Source: Pomphorhynchus laevis (taxonomy: Eukaryota > Acanthocephala > Palaeacanthocephala > Echinorhynchida > Pomphorhynchidae). From it: a stretch of 64,000 nt of DNA. This document shows, one piece after another, positions 54,475 to 64,000 of the stretch. The stretch is taken from positions 1 to 64,000 of the forward strand of contig WNNJ02000552.1 of NCBI GenBank assembly GCA_012934845.2. The letters are read 5' to 3'. The stretch's first letter is position 1, and each line of letters begins with the position of its first letter. The notes beneath the pieces were generated by a model. It did not search any database. It was not told where the DNA came from and saw only the letters and a program-made list of their open reading frames with translations. Position numbers and translations under genes: made by a program.

Positions 54475-55125
54475 TGCCAATGTCAATCCGGATTGGGGAA
54501 AAGGTTCTTCTTAATGTAGATGATTTCAAGTATCTTGGGTATTATTCTCAATGGACGGCAGGAACATCAAGGAGATTGAGAAGTAGATTTGTGCAGCTAA
54601 CGCAGCAATGCGTTCTTGGTATAGGTCTGTCGCGGTGAAGCGGGAATTGAGTCCTCTGGCAAAGCTTTCGGTTTACCACGCAATCTTCGTTCCTATCTTA
54701 ACCAATGGTCATTAGCTTTAGGTTATGACTGAAAGGATAATATCTCGGATACAGGCGACCGAAATGTGGTTCCTTCGCGGTGTGACCGGTCAAGGCCTTA
54801 TAGATAAGGTTAGGAATTCAATCACCCGGAATGGACTCGGAGTAAAGTCGCTGCTTCTCAGCATCGAAGAAAGTCGGTAGTGGTGGCTTGGACAAGTTCT
54901 AAGGATGTTTGGGAGTCGCCTTCCTTGGAAGGTTTTCCAGGCCGGACTCTCTGGAAAGAGACCTCGAGGTATACCTCGATACCGGTGGAGAGATCAAATC
55001 TGACCGACGACCGTCTTGGGCTATCTGAAAGAGAACTCTGGTCTTTCGCCCAGGATCGCGATGTCTGGAGTAGTTTGGTTAGTGCACTGCCTCAACGACC
55101 CGACACCCGAACCAGTGGTTGACAG
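54475..55125 (+). mobile_element. LINE fragment (RTE/Rex-like), C-terminal part
   Basis: GC-richer. The plus strand gives GEKVLLNVDDFKYLG, ELSPLAKLSVYHAIFVPIL, RIQATEMWFLRGV, RNGLGVKSLLLSIEES, WWLGQVLRM and GKRPRGIPRYRWRD, ending in SALPQRPD. This series (ATEMRFLR, LRWFGH, RPRGRP-RWRD) is the end of many LINE polymerases. Frames broken; 5'-truncated. Confidence 0.65.
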
Positions 55126-55820
55126 GAAAAATCTGATGTATTATAATCTGTTTTGTCTTGTCAAGAAATTGTTGTAGTAGATCCACAAACTCGATTACAT
55201 ATTACAGACAAAACAGAGAAAAATGCGTAGATAGGGTTTGATTGCAAACTTTCAAAGAGATTGTAACTTAAAACTATATAGATGAATTGTACATAGGATA
55301 ATCATAATTGTATATAATGCGAACCTTTAAAGGAACAAATAAAAAACTAGAAAATGCCTTTAATTGCTTAATGTGCTAAAAGATATGTTGATGATTTATG
55401 AAACCATACAGCCCATATTCTACGGAAATTTGCGTTTTTGTTCGATATAATTTCATCGCTGAGATTAAGATTCGTATTTTCAAATCATTGCTTAATCGTA
55501 TATAAAGAGGATATATTGTGTTGACATGAGCGGGATCTGACGCAAATACAACGAATACTTTTAGATAAATGAGTCATTTTCTTATTGCTTATTAAAATAA
55601 ATGAAATAAACTAATATGAACATCGATTACTGTTTTTCTCGATTTATATCATTCAACTGTGAACACTGTCAAGAACAGTTGATCAGTTATTATTAGAAAT
55701 TATTACAATTTTGAATTAATAATTTTGAACAGAAAGTGATTGCGTGACGAGTTATTGTGATTAGGCGAGAAAAGCCTTCTCGGCAAATCGTATCTATTAG
55801 AATAACAGAATATATTTATA
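55126..55820. other. No gene seen
   Basis: AT-rich spacer before the PLE with inverted arms. Confidence 0.45.
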
Positions 55821-55864
55821 GTTATTACAGGAACGAAGAAACAGAAAATATCCTTTATTTGATA

Positions 55865-55910
55865 AAAATTCTATATTTCGATAGCTCCTGCTATCATCAT
55901 CAGGATTACA
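55865..55910 (-). ncRNA. Hammerhead-type ribozyme motif (left arm)
   Basis: Minus strand: CTGATGA (55903-55897), an extra T, stem II GATAGC/GCTATC (55895-55890 with 55885-55880) around loop AGGA, then GAAA (55879-55876) and TATA. Canonical core bases are all present. Confidence 0.75.
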
Positions 55911-56375
55911 AAAAAAATGTTTCACAATTTGTTTCCCCCGTGTTTCCAACATTTATACAAAAATACAAGCATTGATGTGCCCCGCATTTCTACTTAAAAG
56001 AAAAAGAAAATACCGAGAAACAAAACAATCATCCACTAAAATTTTACACACATTAAAAAAAAACAAAAAGAAAAAAAACAGAATCATAAAACAAAATAAA
56101 ATTAAAATCATAAAATAAGTGACAAAAAATACGAATTTAATAATAAAAATAATTTAAAAGTAGAATAATAAATTATAATTTAATCTAAACCAAAACAAAA
56201 TAATACAATTAGAAAAAACAAACGAATTGAAAAAAATTAAATAATGTAATATTGAAATAATTAATTATAATTTAATTTAAGGTTGTAATCGGATTTATTA
56301 TTAAGCATTAAATTAGGTTCTTTTTTTTATAAAATACGCTTCTTGAATAATGCGAGATAACAAGTTACTTTCAAA

Positions 56376-56639
56376 TTATGAAATAGATGCATTTTCAAAA
56401 TCAACCGAATGATTTAAACTCACAAAATGCTGAGCAACAGCACTAGAATTGGTCCATTTACGTACAACATTATAATTATGTTGTTTAATACGCTTAACCA
56501 AACCTTGACCCGTTTGACCAACATATACCTGTTCACATTCTTTACAAGGTATTTCATAAACAATGGCATCTTTGTTAAAATCTGGTTTACGCTTAAAAAT
56601 GTTGTGAAGTTTAGGTAATTTTCTGTTAAAAATGTGCAC
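56376..56639 (-). CDS. PLE GIY-YIG endonuclease domain
   Basis: 87 residues: AIVYEIPCKECEQVYVGQTGQGLVKRIKQHN gives the two signature strands (VYE, VYVGQTG) and the catalytic Arg helix, then SAVAQHFVSLNHSVDFENA gives the AV-H turn and final part. It nicks the target for PLE integration. The C-terminal piece (from SSAVAQ) is duplicated in the right arm. Follows the RT after a short broken stretch. Confidence 0.75.
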   Translation of the reverse strand: MHIFNRKLPKLHNIFKRKPDFNKDAIVYEIPCKECEQVYVGQTGQGLVKRIKQHNYNVVRKWTNSSAVAQHFVSLNHSVDFENASIS

Positions 56640-56758
56640 TTTGTTAATACAACTATTTTTTATGTTATTGTTAATAAACTTTGAAAATACTGAATTTCAC
56701 TTGTTACTAATAAAAGGTATTTTTCTATATAATGTTATCTTTTTCAGGACCAAAAACT

Positions 56759-57865
56759 TTATTTTTTTTTCGCTAAAGATTTAAATTTAGCTTTCCTAAT
56801 AGCCCAAAGCGGAAAACCACATTTTAGTAAATTATTTGTGATAGCATTTTCTCTTTCACAAATTAAGTGATAGTTAGAACAGATAAGCCTGCAACGTAGG
56901 TAATGTGACGTAGCAGCGGAAATCAGCCAATTAGTTGGAACGTTTGAAGTCCAAGAAACAATATCTGGCCCTGTACCAAATTTTGTATAAACACATGTCT
57001 GAAGTATAGAAGAATTAACCCGCTTAACCAAGATATCAAGAAAAGGTATACCCACATGAGATTCAGAAGAAACGCACCATTGAATTCGATAATCCTTAGA
57101 ATTTAGCGTATGGGTAAGGAAATCCTGTGTAACGCAATTCTGAGCAACCAAAAAAAACATCGGCAACATAACGAAACCACCTGAAAACTCCATCAATACT
57201 ATTGACAAAATAATTTTCCCAATTCCTCATGTATAACTCGGACAATACAGGATCAAGAGGGTTGCCCATTGTTAATCCATCGATCTGATCCCACATTACA
57301 GATTAAAAAAATTACGTATTTTGGTTGATTTCATGATTAATAAGAATAACACAAAGTGGGTTAAGAGCTAATATATCAGAGAGCGGAAAGTTAGTGTAGA
57401 GGGAGGTGATGTCTGCTGTAAACAATGAATGTTCGAGAGCGTTATGTCCACGGATTAAACGAGAAAAATGAGGTCCATCCTTAATGTATGAGAAATGACT
57501 ATCAGTTATATGAAATCGTAAAGTGGTAGCAATAAACTTTAAAATTTTATAAGAAAAAATAGAATATGAAGCCACAATCGGTCTTGTACAGGGTTGAACT
57601 TTGTGAGTTTTCGTCAATAAGTATAAAAATCCTGGTTTAGCATTTTTTGAAAGATAAGATTTAAGAAACTTATCAGAAATTTTCCCTTTAGAAAACAACT
57701 GCCGTAGGAATGTATTAAATTCACTTTGTCGAGTAGCTGTAGGATCATTATTTAATCGAACAAATTTATGGCAATTTAGTAATGAAAGACGCATTCGCGT
57801 ATATTCTTCCTTTTACAAAACAACAAACTTGATCTGTTTATCAGCCTTGGTTACGACCAAGGTTG
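56759..57865 (-). pseudogene. PLE reverse transcriptase
   Basis: Pieces in order: VVTKADKQIKFVVL (about 57865-57820), FLYLLTKTHKVQPCTRPIVAS and LFTADITSLYTNFPL (57794-57312), GLTMGNPLDPVLSELYM and FRYVADVFF (57296-57096), VGIPFLDILVKRV and AIRKAKFKSL (57208-56759). The usual YADD box reads YVADV, so the catalytic pair is altered. Reading is split across frames, so inactive now. Confidence 0.7.
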
Positions 57866-58429
57866 ATAAAGGGACCAATTCGTAAAGGGACCAATCCTAG
57901 TGCTGTTGCTCAGCATTTTGTTAGTTTAAATCATTCCGTTGATTTTGAAAATGCATCTATTTTATCATTTGAAAGTAACTTGTTATCTCGCATTATTCAA
58001 GAAGCGTATTTTATTAAAAAGAACCTAATTTAATGCTTAATAATAAATCCGATTACAACCTTAAATTAAATTATAATTAATTATTCCAATATTACATTAT
58101 TTTAATTTTTTTCCATTCGTTTTTTCCTTCTAATTGTATTATTATTTTGTTTTGGTTTAGATTAAATTATAATTTATTACTCTACTTTTAAATTATTTTT
58201 ACGATTAAATTCGTATTTTTTTGTCACTTATTTTATGATTTTAATTTTATTTTGTTTTACGATTCTCTTTTTTTTTCTTTTTGTTGTTTTAAAAATGTGT
58301 AAAATTTTAGTGTATGATTGTTTTGTTTCTCGGTATTTTCTTTTTCTTTGAAGTAGAAATGCGGGGCACATCAATGCTTGTATCTTTGTATAAATGTTGG
58401 AAACACGGGGAAAAATTGTGAAACATTTT

Positions 58430-58480
58430 ATTGTAATCCTGATGATAATAGCAGGAGCTATCGAAATATAGAATTTTTAT
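58430..58480 (+). ncRNA. Hammerhead-type ribozyme motif (right arm)
   Basis: CTGATGA (58439-58445), stem II ATAGC/GCTAT (58448-58452 with 58457-58461) around AGGA, then GAAA (58463-58466) and TATA. One stem pair is lost relative to the left-arm copy. Confidence 0.7.
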
Positions 58481-58516
58481 CAAATAAAGGATATTTTCTT
58501 CTTCGTTCCTGTAATA

Positions 58517-60310
58517 TATATTTGAAATGGAAGAAGATTGTGGGTTTAGTATTTATTACCTATATATTAAATAAATACAATTCCTATTTGAATCCAATTC
58601 TTATTTAATTAAAAATTTCAAATTCTTCAATTATTTTCTTTGGATAATTTATAAAATAAAGATTATACGTCATGCGAAGAGATCGCTGTGTTATTTACTT
58701 TAAGCATCATGATCACACATGATCAAATATATAAAATATATACGTTTTACTCAGTAATATTTCTTTCTATCAGTATCTTATTTAAATTTAAAAATATCAC
58801 ATTTTGTTAATTAAATATTTAATTCTCGTCTATAATATTCAGTTAATTTTTATTGAAAAAAGATAATAATTCATTTATATTGTCAAATTTCAGATAAATT
58901 TTTATAGATGAATATATAATATCGCTTCTGAAAGTGACTCCTTGATCACGTGATCTTTATGATTAACTTAAATCGTTATTTTTCATTTCTCGGCCCTTTA
59001 TTTTTTGTGTAGATTAACTTTGCTTATAGAATTTTAAAATATAGAGTTCAAGAATCATATTTTTTGAGTAAATTAAGTTAAATTTACGATCTATGAAAAT
59101 ATTTTACAATCGGCTGCAAGATACATTACGCAATTTTGTAATGTTTTATCTATTGACTTTACTATTCGCTTCAATTAAACTATCTAGATTTTACAAACAT
59201 TTAAACTATTTTATTTAGTTCTTAATCATTATAATACAGATTCTTTACAAATAGTAACACGTACCATTTTGATTTTAAGATGGAAACATTTTGGACTTTA
59301 GATGTTGTACTTCTTTTGAGAAATATGGTTACCTATTACTCATCGAGCAATTACTCTAATTATATTGACGGCAGAAAGTGATCAGTAAATATTTTTGGAC
59401 TCTGATATTTATCAAATCTATCAAGCAAAACGTGAAACACTATAATATTCTTATAAATGTATGGTGGCAAACCATTTCCATGCTTGGGATAACTAAAAAA
59501 TTTCAATAATTTTATTTTCTTAAATTAAATATATACATAATAAAACTGAAGGCGAGGGGACATTTGTATTTATTTTTTCAAAGAAGGCACACAGCTCGCT
59601 ATTGTCAAAGATTGTATTTTATCTTTTAAGTTTTTTACTTAAAAAGACTTTAGAGATAACAAATATAATCGTTGATAATGCCGAGCCTGACTGAAATATT
59701 GAAGATATTCGAAATATTGAAATAATCGGAGATAACTATTAATCATATATACATAATATTTGTAATTATAAATGCAAATAGCTGTTTATGTTTGATGAAT
59801 ATAAATTACTTTATGTATACAAGTAACACGAAACTATAGACAGGTCATTAAACTAAACCGCTTCCATCTCGATTTTTACCTATTTGAATGGATATTTATT
59901 CTCTTAGACACTGTATATCGATATAGATAAGTATTGCGTTCTTAGTTTAATCAATTAACGTTCTAATTGATTTTATAATTATGTTAAACAAAATAGGAAA
60001 CAGTTTTTATGTGAAAATATTTTTTTGAATAAAAGAGAGTACTAAACGTACTCACTTTTGGCGAAATCAATTCGAGTCATCTTTCAACTCTAAATCTCAT
60101 TGAAAAATCTTAAACTAAATTCTTTCACGATCATCTCCCCCGTTGTAATATAAATCCTGATTGTTCAGGGCGTTTAAATATCGAGAAAAATAGAAAAAGA
60201 AATTATTGTTCACAAAAATTCGACTATTGCAATTGTCCTTTTCAAGTGATATGACTATGTTATTTTGTATCATTTGAAGTGTTACGGTAACAATTTTAGA
60301 ACTTATCGAA
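58517..60310. other. AT-rich stretch, no gene seen
   Basis: No open frame, repeat end or RNA motif recognised. Confidence 0.5.
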
Positions 60311-60314
60311 CGTA

Positions 60315-62075
60315 TCATTGGTCAATAAATCTTGATGAATTTTCTTCTTATCTACAATCTAAGCTATCTAATTTAATTTCCCTTCCACCCATATGCCCCT
60401 TGTATTCTCTCTTCTCTTTAAATACTTCCCTCCCAGCGCTAATCCACCATCTTCCCGTTTCGTCTGATGAAGTTTCTTCGATTCTTCTATCATTACCTAA
60501 TAAAACATCTTCTGACCCAATTCCCACTCACTTGCTTAAAAATATATGCTCCTCTATCTCACCTTTCCTAACCACATTGCTCAACTTGTCTATCGGCAAC
60601 CGCACATTTCCTTCCAACTGGAAATGCGGAACTGTTCGCACTATTCTTAAAAGCAATATCTTGACCCTTGACTACAATCTTCGTACCGTCCTATCTCACA
60701 TCTCCCAACCCTCTCTAAACTCTTTAAGCGTCTTTTTCAAGTAAGTTAATGTATATCTATTTTCCTCCAACTTATTTCCTCCCTTCCAAGCTGCCTTTCG
60801 CTTTAATCACTCTACTGAAATTGCCTGTCTTAAAGTTTATAACGACTTATTCATATCGCGCGATCATAAATTATGTAGTGTCATAGTTTCTCTTGGTCTC
60901 TCATCTGCTTTTGACTTCGTCGATCACTCGATTCTTCTCCGTAGTTTTCGTCATGATTATGGTTTCTCTTTACCCACTATAGCTTGGTTTTCTTCATATA
61001 TATCAAACCGCACATTTCGCGTCTGTTCTAACTCTTCTCTTTCTCATTTTCTTGCATCCCGTCCGGTGTTCAACAATGCTCCTTTGCTTTTCTCTCTTCT
61101 TCTCGGTGACTTGTCTTCGATTTCTCACACGTTTAACTCCCATATTATGCAATATGCTGATGGCATTCTCATCTATATTCATGCCCCTGTTTATCGTATT
61201 CATGATCTTAGTGTTTCTGCTTCCAACTATCTTGCCTCAATTTCTAATCATATTTCTTCCCTTTATCTTTCTCTGAATCCTAATAAATCCAAAATTATGT
61301 GGATCATTCCTAGACGCCTCGGCTTAGAACCTCCATCCGCATCATAGACTTTACAGTTCTTCATATCGTTGACAATCTCGTTTTCCTACGCTTTCATTCC
61401 GATAACATACTTTTACTTAAGCCTTTCGTTAGAGATAACGCACACTCATCTACCTTGATTCTCCGAAACCTCAGTCAAATTCGTAAATTGATCAATTTCC
61501 CTTCTTGTATGATTATCTTATATTCTCTCTTATTCTCAAGATTTGATTACTGTCTTAGTCTATTTTCCAACTCACCTAAATCCACTCTTATTCCCCTACA
61601 ACGCATCGTCAACGCAGCTGTCCGAATTCTCCTCCGTCTTCGTCGTTTTGATCATACATCCTACCATCTTGCTTCTCTCGATTTGCCTACAATTTATTGT
61701 CGTGTTCAAATTCGTCTTCTTATCGTTGCTTTCCGCCTTGTAACTTTTCATACCCCTTCATTTCTTAACCTTCCTTTTCTTGATAATTCTCGTTCTGTTT
61801 ACTGTTCCTTGCGTTCCCGTAAATCCCTTCTTTTACATGTCCCAAACTACTCTACCTCCTTTTGACTCCGCTCCTTTCTGGTGGCTGCTCCTCTATCGTG
61901 GAATCATATGCCCATTCATATATGTCAATCAACATCAATGTCGTGCTTCAAATGCCAAATCCGATTCCATTTAAACAATTTAACTAATTTATCTGTATGA
62001 CTTTTGCTGCTTTTTGCTAGTTAGTGGACATGTAAGCGTGCAGTTGGCACGCATTTGCCACGTTAAATAAATTAT
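60315..62075 (+). mobile_element. CR1-like LINE, 5'-truncated, with 3' end
   Basis: Same family as the copies at 5.3 and 9-12 kb. Starts within the RT fingers (SSYLQSKLSNLISLPP, DPIPTHLLKNICSSISPFL), continues with the palm (VSLGLSSAFDFVDH, then MQYADGILIYIHAP) and the C-terminal region (RFDYCLSLFSNSPKSTL, RLRRFDHTS, 61455-61865). Ends with the hairpin GCGTGC-AGTTG-GCACGC (62036-62052) and an AAATAAATTATTAAA tail. The catalytic box YADD reads YADG. Several frame breaks. Confidence 0.8.
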
Positions 62076-62370
62076 TAAAAAATCCGTTGATTAATAATAT
62101 ATTATAAATTAGCCGATGAGTTACGGCTCGTTTCTCTAGATCATAATGAATAAAGAAAAGCATAACAATGAAGAAAACAGTTTGTTTAAAATGAAATCAG
62201 AGTTGCCGTGAATCCGAAAGGTTATATAGTGCGGTCAAAATTGTTGGATACTTTAACAGTCAATAATGATAAATATATTATACCCTAATTGATGACAACG
62301 CTATCTTGGGTATCTTAGCAGAACCGATGCAGTCTTTGATGATTTAAGAGAGTTAATCTATGTCAATGTA

Positions 62371-62550
62371 GCCACTCAGAATTACGGAAATACATAATTC
62401 TGAATTACGGAATTACGAAATTATTTCGAAACTACTCATAATTACGGAATTACGTAATTCTTAATTACCGAATTGCGCACTTTATTCCTAACTAGGAATT
62501 AACTCGTAGCTACACAGAATTACGGAATTACGTAGTTACTCAGAGTTCGG
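62371..62550. repeat. Cluster of AATTACGGAATTACG repeats
   Basis: Irregular tandem and palindromic copies of (GA)ATTACGGAATTACG(TAATT), about six, separated by CTACTCA-like spacers. Confidence 0.85.
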
Positions 62551-63145
62551 ACACTGTCGGAACACCTAAGAGATGTAACTTCTGACAAAATGGCAGGTCC
62601 TTGGCAGGCAGGCCGAGTGGCTTACCGAATATCGATTAGTACGAATCAGTGTTTTTGCACAGATGTGAATATGTCCCGATAAATGTGCATATCATGTGAG
62701 ATTCAATGAGGGCACGATATATTATTCTAAACCTACGTACATCTAAAAATCAAAAAGATCGCCTAGTGATGCTAATTATAAGACGATAATTTGATGACAC
62801 GTTTGTGATATCAATTCGGTGAACGTATAATAAATACACTGTTACAGCTAAATCATCGATTTTGTTCATGATATAAATATGTATGTTCCCGATTTTATAA
62901 GAACTATGAAGGTATAAAGAACTATCGAAATGTCTATATTTGGTAGCATTTATCAAAAGCCCATTAGATATGTATTATTAATGGAGTGTACGAATTTTAT
63001 ACCATCAAAATGATCACGAATTCTTCTCCAAACATTTTGGTCATCTGCGTACATAGTACACTTAGAAGATAAAGAATCGGTGATACTATTTACAGGTGTT
63101 CATATTTGTATTTCCTCCACGTGTTAACAACTAAAAAAGATTTAT
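62551..63145. other. No gene seen
   Basis: Contains AGGCCGAGTGGCTTA (62610-62626), which looks like a tRNA-Ser/Leu A box, but no tRNA fold follows. Confidence 0.45.
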
Positions 63146-63345
63146 TTTTACGCGGCAAGTGCGTGCCGGCGCACGCGCTTATGACAACAACAAAAAATCT
63201 AAATCATGTTCCGAGGAGGTGGGTACGAAGGAAGTATTTGAATGTGATAAAGGAGGGAGTGCAGCGGACGTCGTGATGGAGCTGATGCCAGGCGAGGAGG
63301 CGGCGACGAGGAAGGATCGGAGATAATAGTTGTTAGAGTAAATTC
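63146..63345 (-). mobile_element. CR1-like LINE 3'-end fragment
   Basis: About 200 bases matching 5290-5490. Contains the hairpin GCGTGC-GCCG-GCACGC (63161-63176) and an AAAAATAAAT tail. A strongly 5'-truncated insertion of the same family. Confidence 0.75.
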
Positions 63346-63705
63346 AACAAGTATGTCAGGTTCGGAAGTTTCGTTAGTTAGTGTATAATGCCTTTCATGT
63401 TTAACACATGGAATATTGAATTCGCCGACTATTTGATATTCTTTCTGTTTTGAGCATTTCCGTAGTGCGCGAACGAATTCATCGTCCAACACGTAAGTTT
63501 TTGGAGACCGGTAGCCACACTAATTCAAAAATGCCCTCTAGATGCGTCAATTCGACTGACAGAAACTCGCATGTCCCCACTACATTTATCTATTTGACTA
63601 TCGAATTAATCAAGAAGTTTGTTTTGACAAAAATAGCGACTGCTCCGCTCCTTCGATAAACTATATCGGCACGATATAAGCTATAGCCAGGAATACACAT
63701 CCCAT
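63346..63705 (-). mobile_element. Endonuclease fragment of another LINE
   Basis: Minus strand: RRSGAVAIFVKTNF, CEFLSVELTHLEGIFELVWL, then in another frame DEFVRALRKCSKQKEYQIVGEFNIPCVKHERH, where IVGEFNIP is the GDFN-type box. This is an apurinic-type endonuclease different from the CR1-like one at 11 kb. The rest is missing; the CR1-like fragment directly abuts it. Confidence 0.6.
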
Positions 63706-64000
63706 AGTACGAAGTCATAATAGTCTTTATCATAAGCTTGCCATCTATCTTAGGCTAGCAAAAGAAAAATAATTAAAAGTTACATTCAAAGATAATCACA
63801 GTTTGATCACGCAAATATCTCAGTGCACTTGGTATGAAGGATTTGGAAAAAGTTTTTGTCCAACATGTCGTCAACTCGTATTTAATCAATCGTCTCAAAT
63901 GATATTTATGTTCAGTCGTTTTAACCATTATATTTGGAAATTTTGCAAGGCTTCAGCAGCGCCTAAAATATTTCTCGATGATAATTAGTTGATCTAAGTC
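63706..64000. other. No gene called
   Basis: A 61-codon frame (63803-63988, with FCPTC) has no recognisable domain. Confidence 0.35.

Larger units (their letters stand above)
55821..58516 (-). mobile_element. Penelope-like element with inverted arms and two hammerhead motifs
   Basis: Arms 55821-56458 and 57885-58516 are inverted copies, about 635 bases each. Each carries the end of the GIY-YIG frame, a long A- or T-rich 3' untranslated region and a hammerhead-type motif. Between them, on the minus strand, lie the reverse transcriptase (57865-56759) and GIY-YIG nuclease (56639-56376). Terminal repeats in inverted order are a known PLE arrangement. The RT is 5'-truncated where it meets the right arm and has a few frame breaks. 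Confidence 0.8.

Noticed and set aside
62605-62660. tRNA-Ser/Leu gene from an A-box-like AGGCCGAGTGGCTTA
   Set aside because: No matching T arm or B box follows within tRNA distance.
63199-63492. Host exon (97-codon minus-strand frame)
   Set aside because: Its first half contains IVGEFNIP, a LINE endonuclease box, and its second half is the CR1-like 3' fragment, so it is a chance fusion of two repeats.

Overview
The window is animal (metazoan) nuclear DNA, AT-rich and crowded with transposable elements. Evidence for a metazoan: a three-finger KLF-type transcription factor, a PTB-like adaptor, a makorin-like RING protein, a spliced coiled-coil gene with GT/AG introns, and a mix of CR1-like LINEs, Penelope-like elements (PLEs), nuclease-bearing retroelements, a Ginger-type DNA transposon and a short-LTR retrotransposon. 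That repeat mix is common in aquatic invertebrates; the phylum cannot be fixed from this sequence.

Layout. 0-9 kb: a hammerhead-like ribozyme, a small hypothetical gene, a Ginger-type transposon (1618-3220) with terminal inverted repeats and target duplication, then a five-exon coiled-coil host gene (3402-8812) whose introns hold CR1 and PLE debris. 9-17 kb: a long antisense CR1-like LINE with a 16-bp minisatellite at its 5' side, a fragment of one nuclease-type retroelement, and a second nuclease-type retroelement. 18-25 kb: two decayed I/Jockey-like LINE copies and a PLE fragment. 27-31 kb: an LTR retrotransposon with near-identical LTRs. 32-38 kb: the KLF gene, ribozyme-bearing inverted repeats and the RING gene. 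40-43.4 kb: a nuclease-type non-LTR element. 43.5-51 kb: YIDD-type PLE-like pieces around the intact PTB-like gene. 51-64 kb: RTE-like LINE fragments, a PLE with inverted arms and two ribozymes, a CR1-like copy, and more LINE scraps.

The most striking theme is structured RNA. Hammerhead-type cores (CTGANGA, stem II, GAAA) recur across the window, and at six loci they occur as oppositely oriented pairs inside inverted repeats, several with no coding sequence at all. Separately, the YIDD-type PLE-like family carries, just after its reverse transcriptase gene, an RNA segment that folds as a crossing (pseudoknotted) pair of helices. Both helices keep pairing through compensatory base changes between copies, and two truncated copies start at the same point inside this structure. 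I know no description of that pseudoknot, and it is the best candidate here for something new.

Only about five host genes are supported. Everything else is transposon-derived or AT-rich sequence in which I see nothing. All calls are by eye, with no database search.
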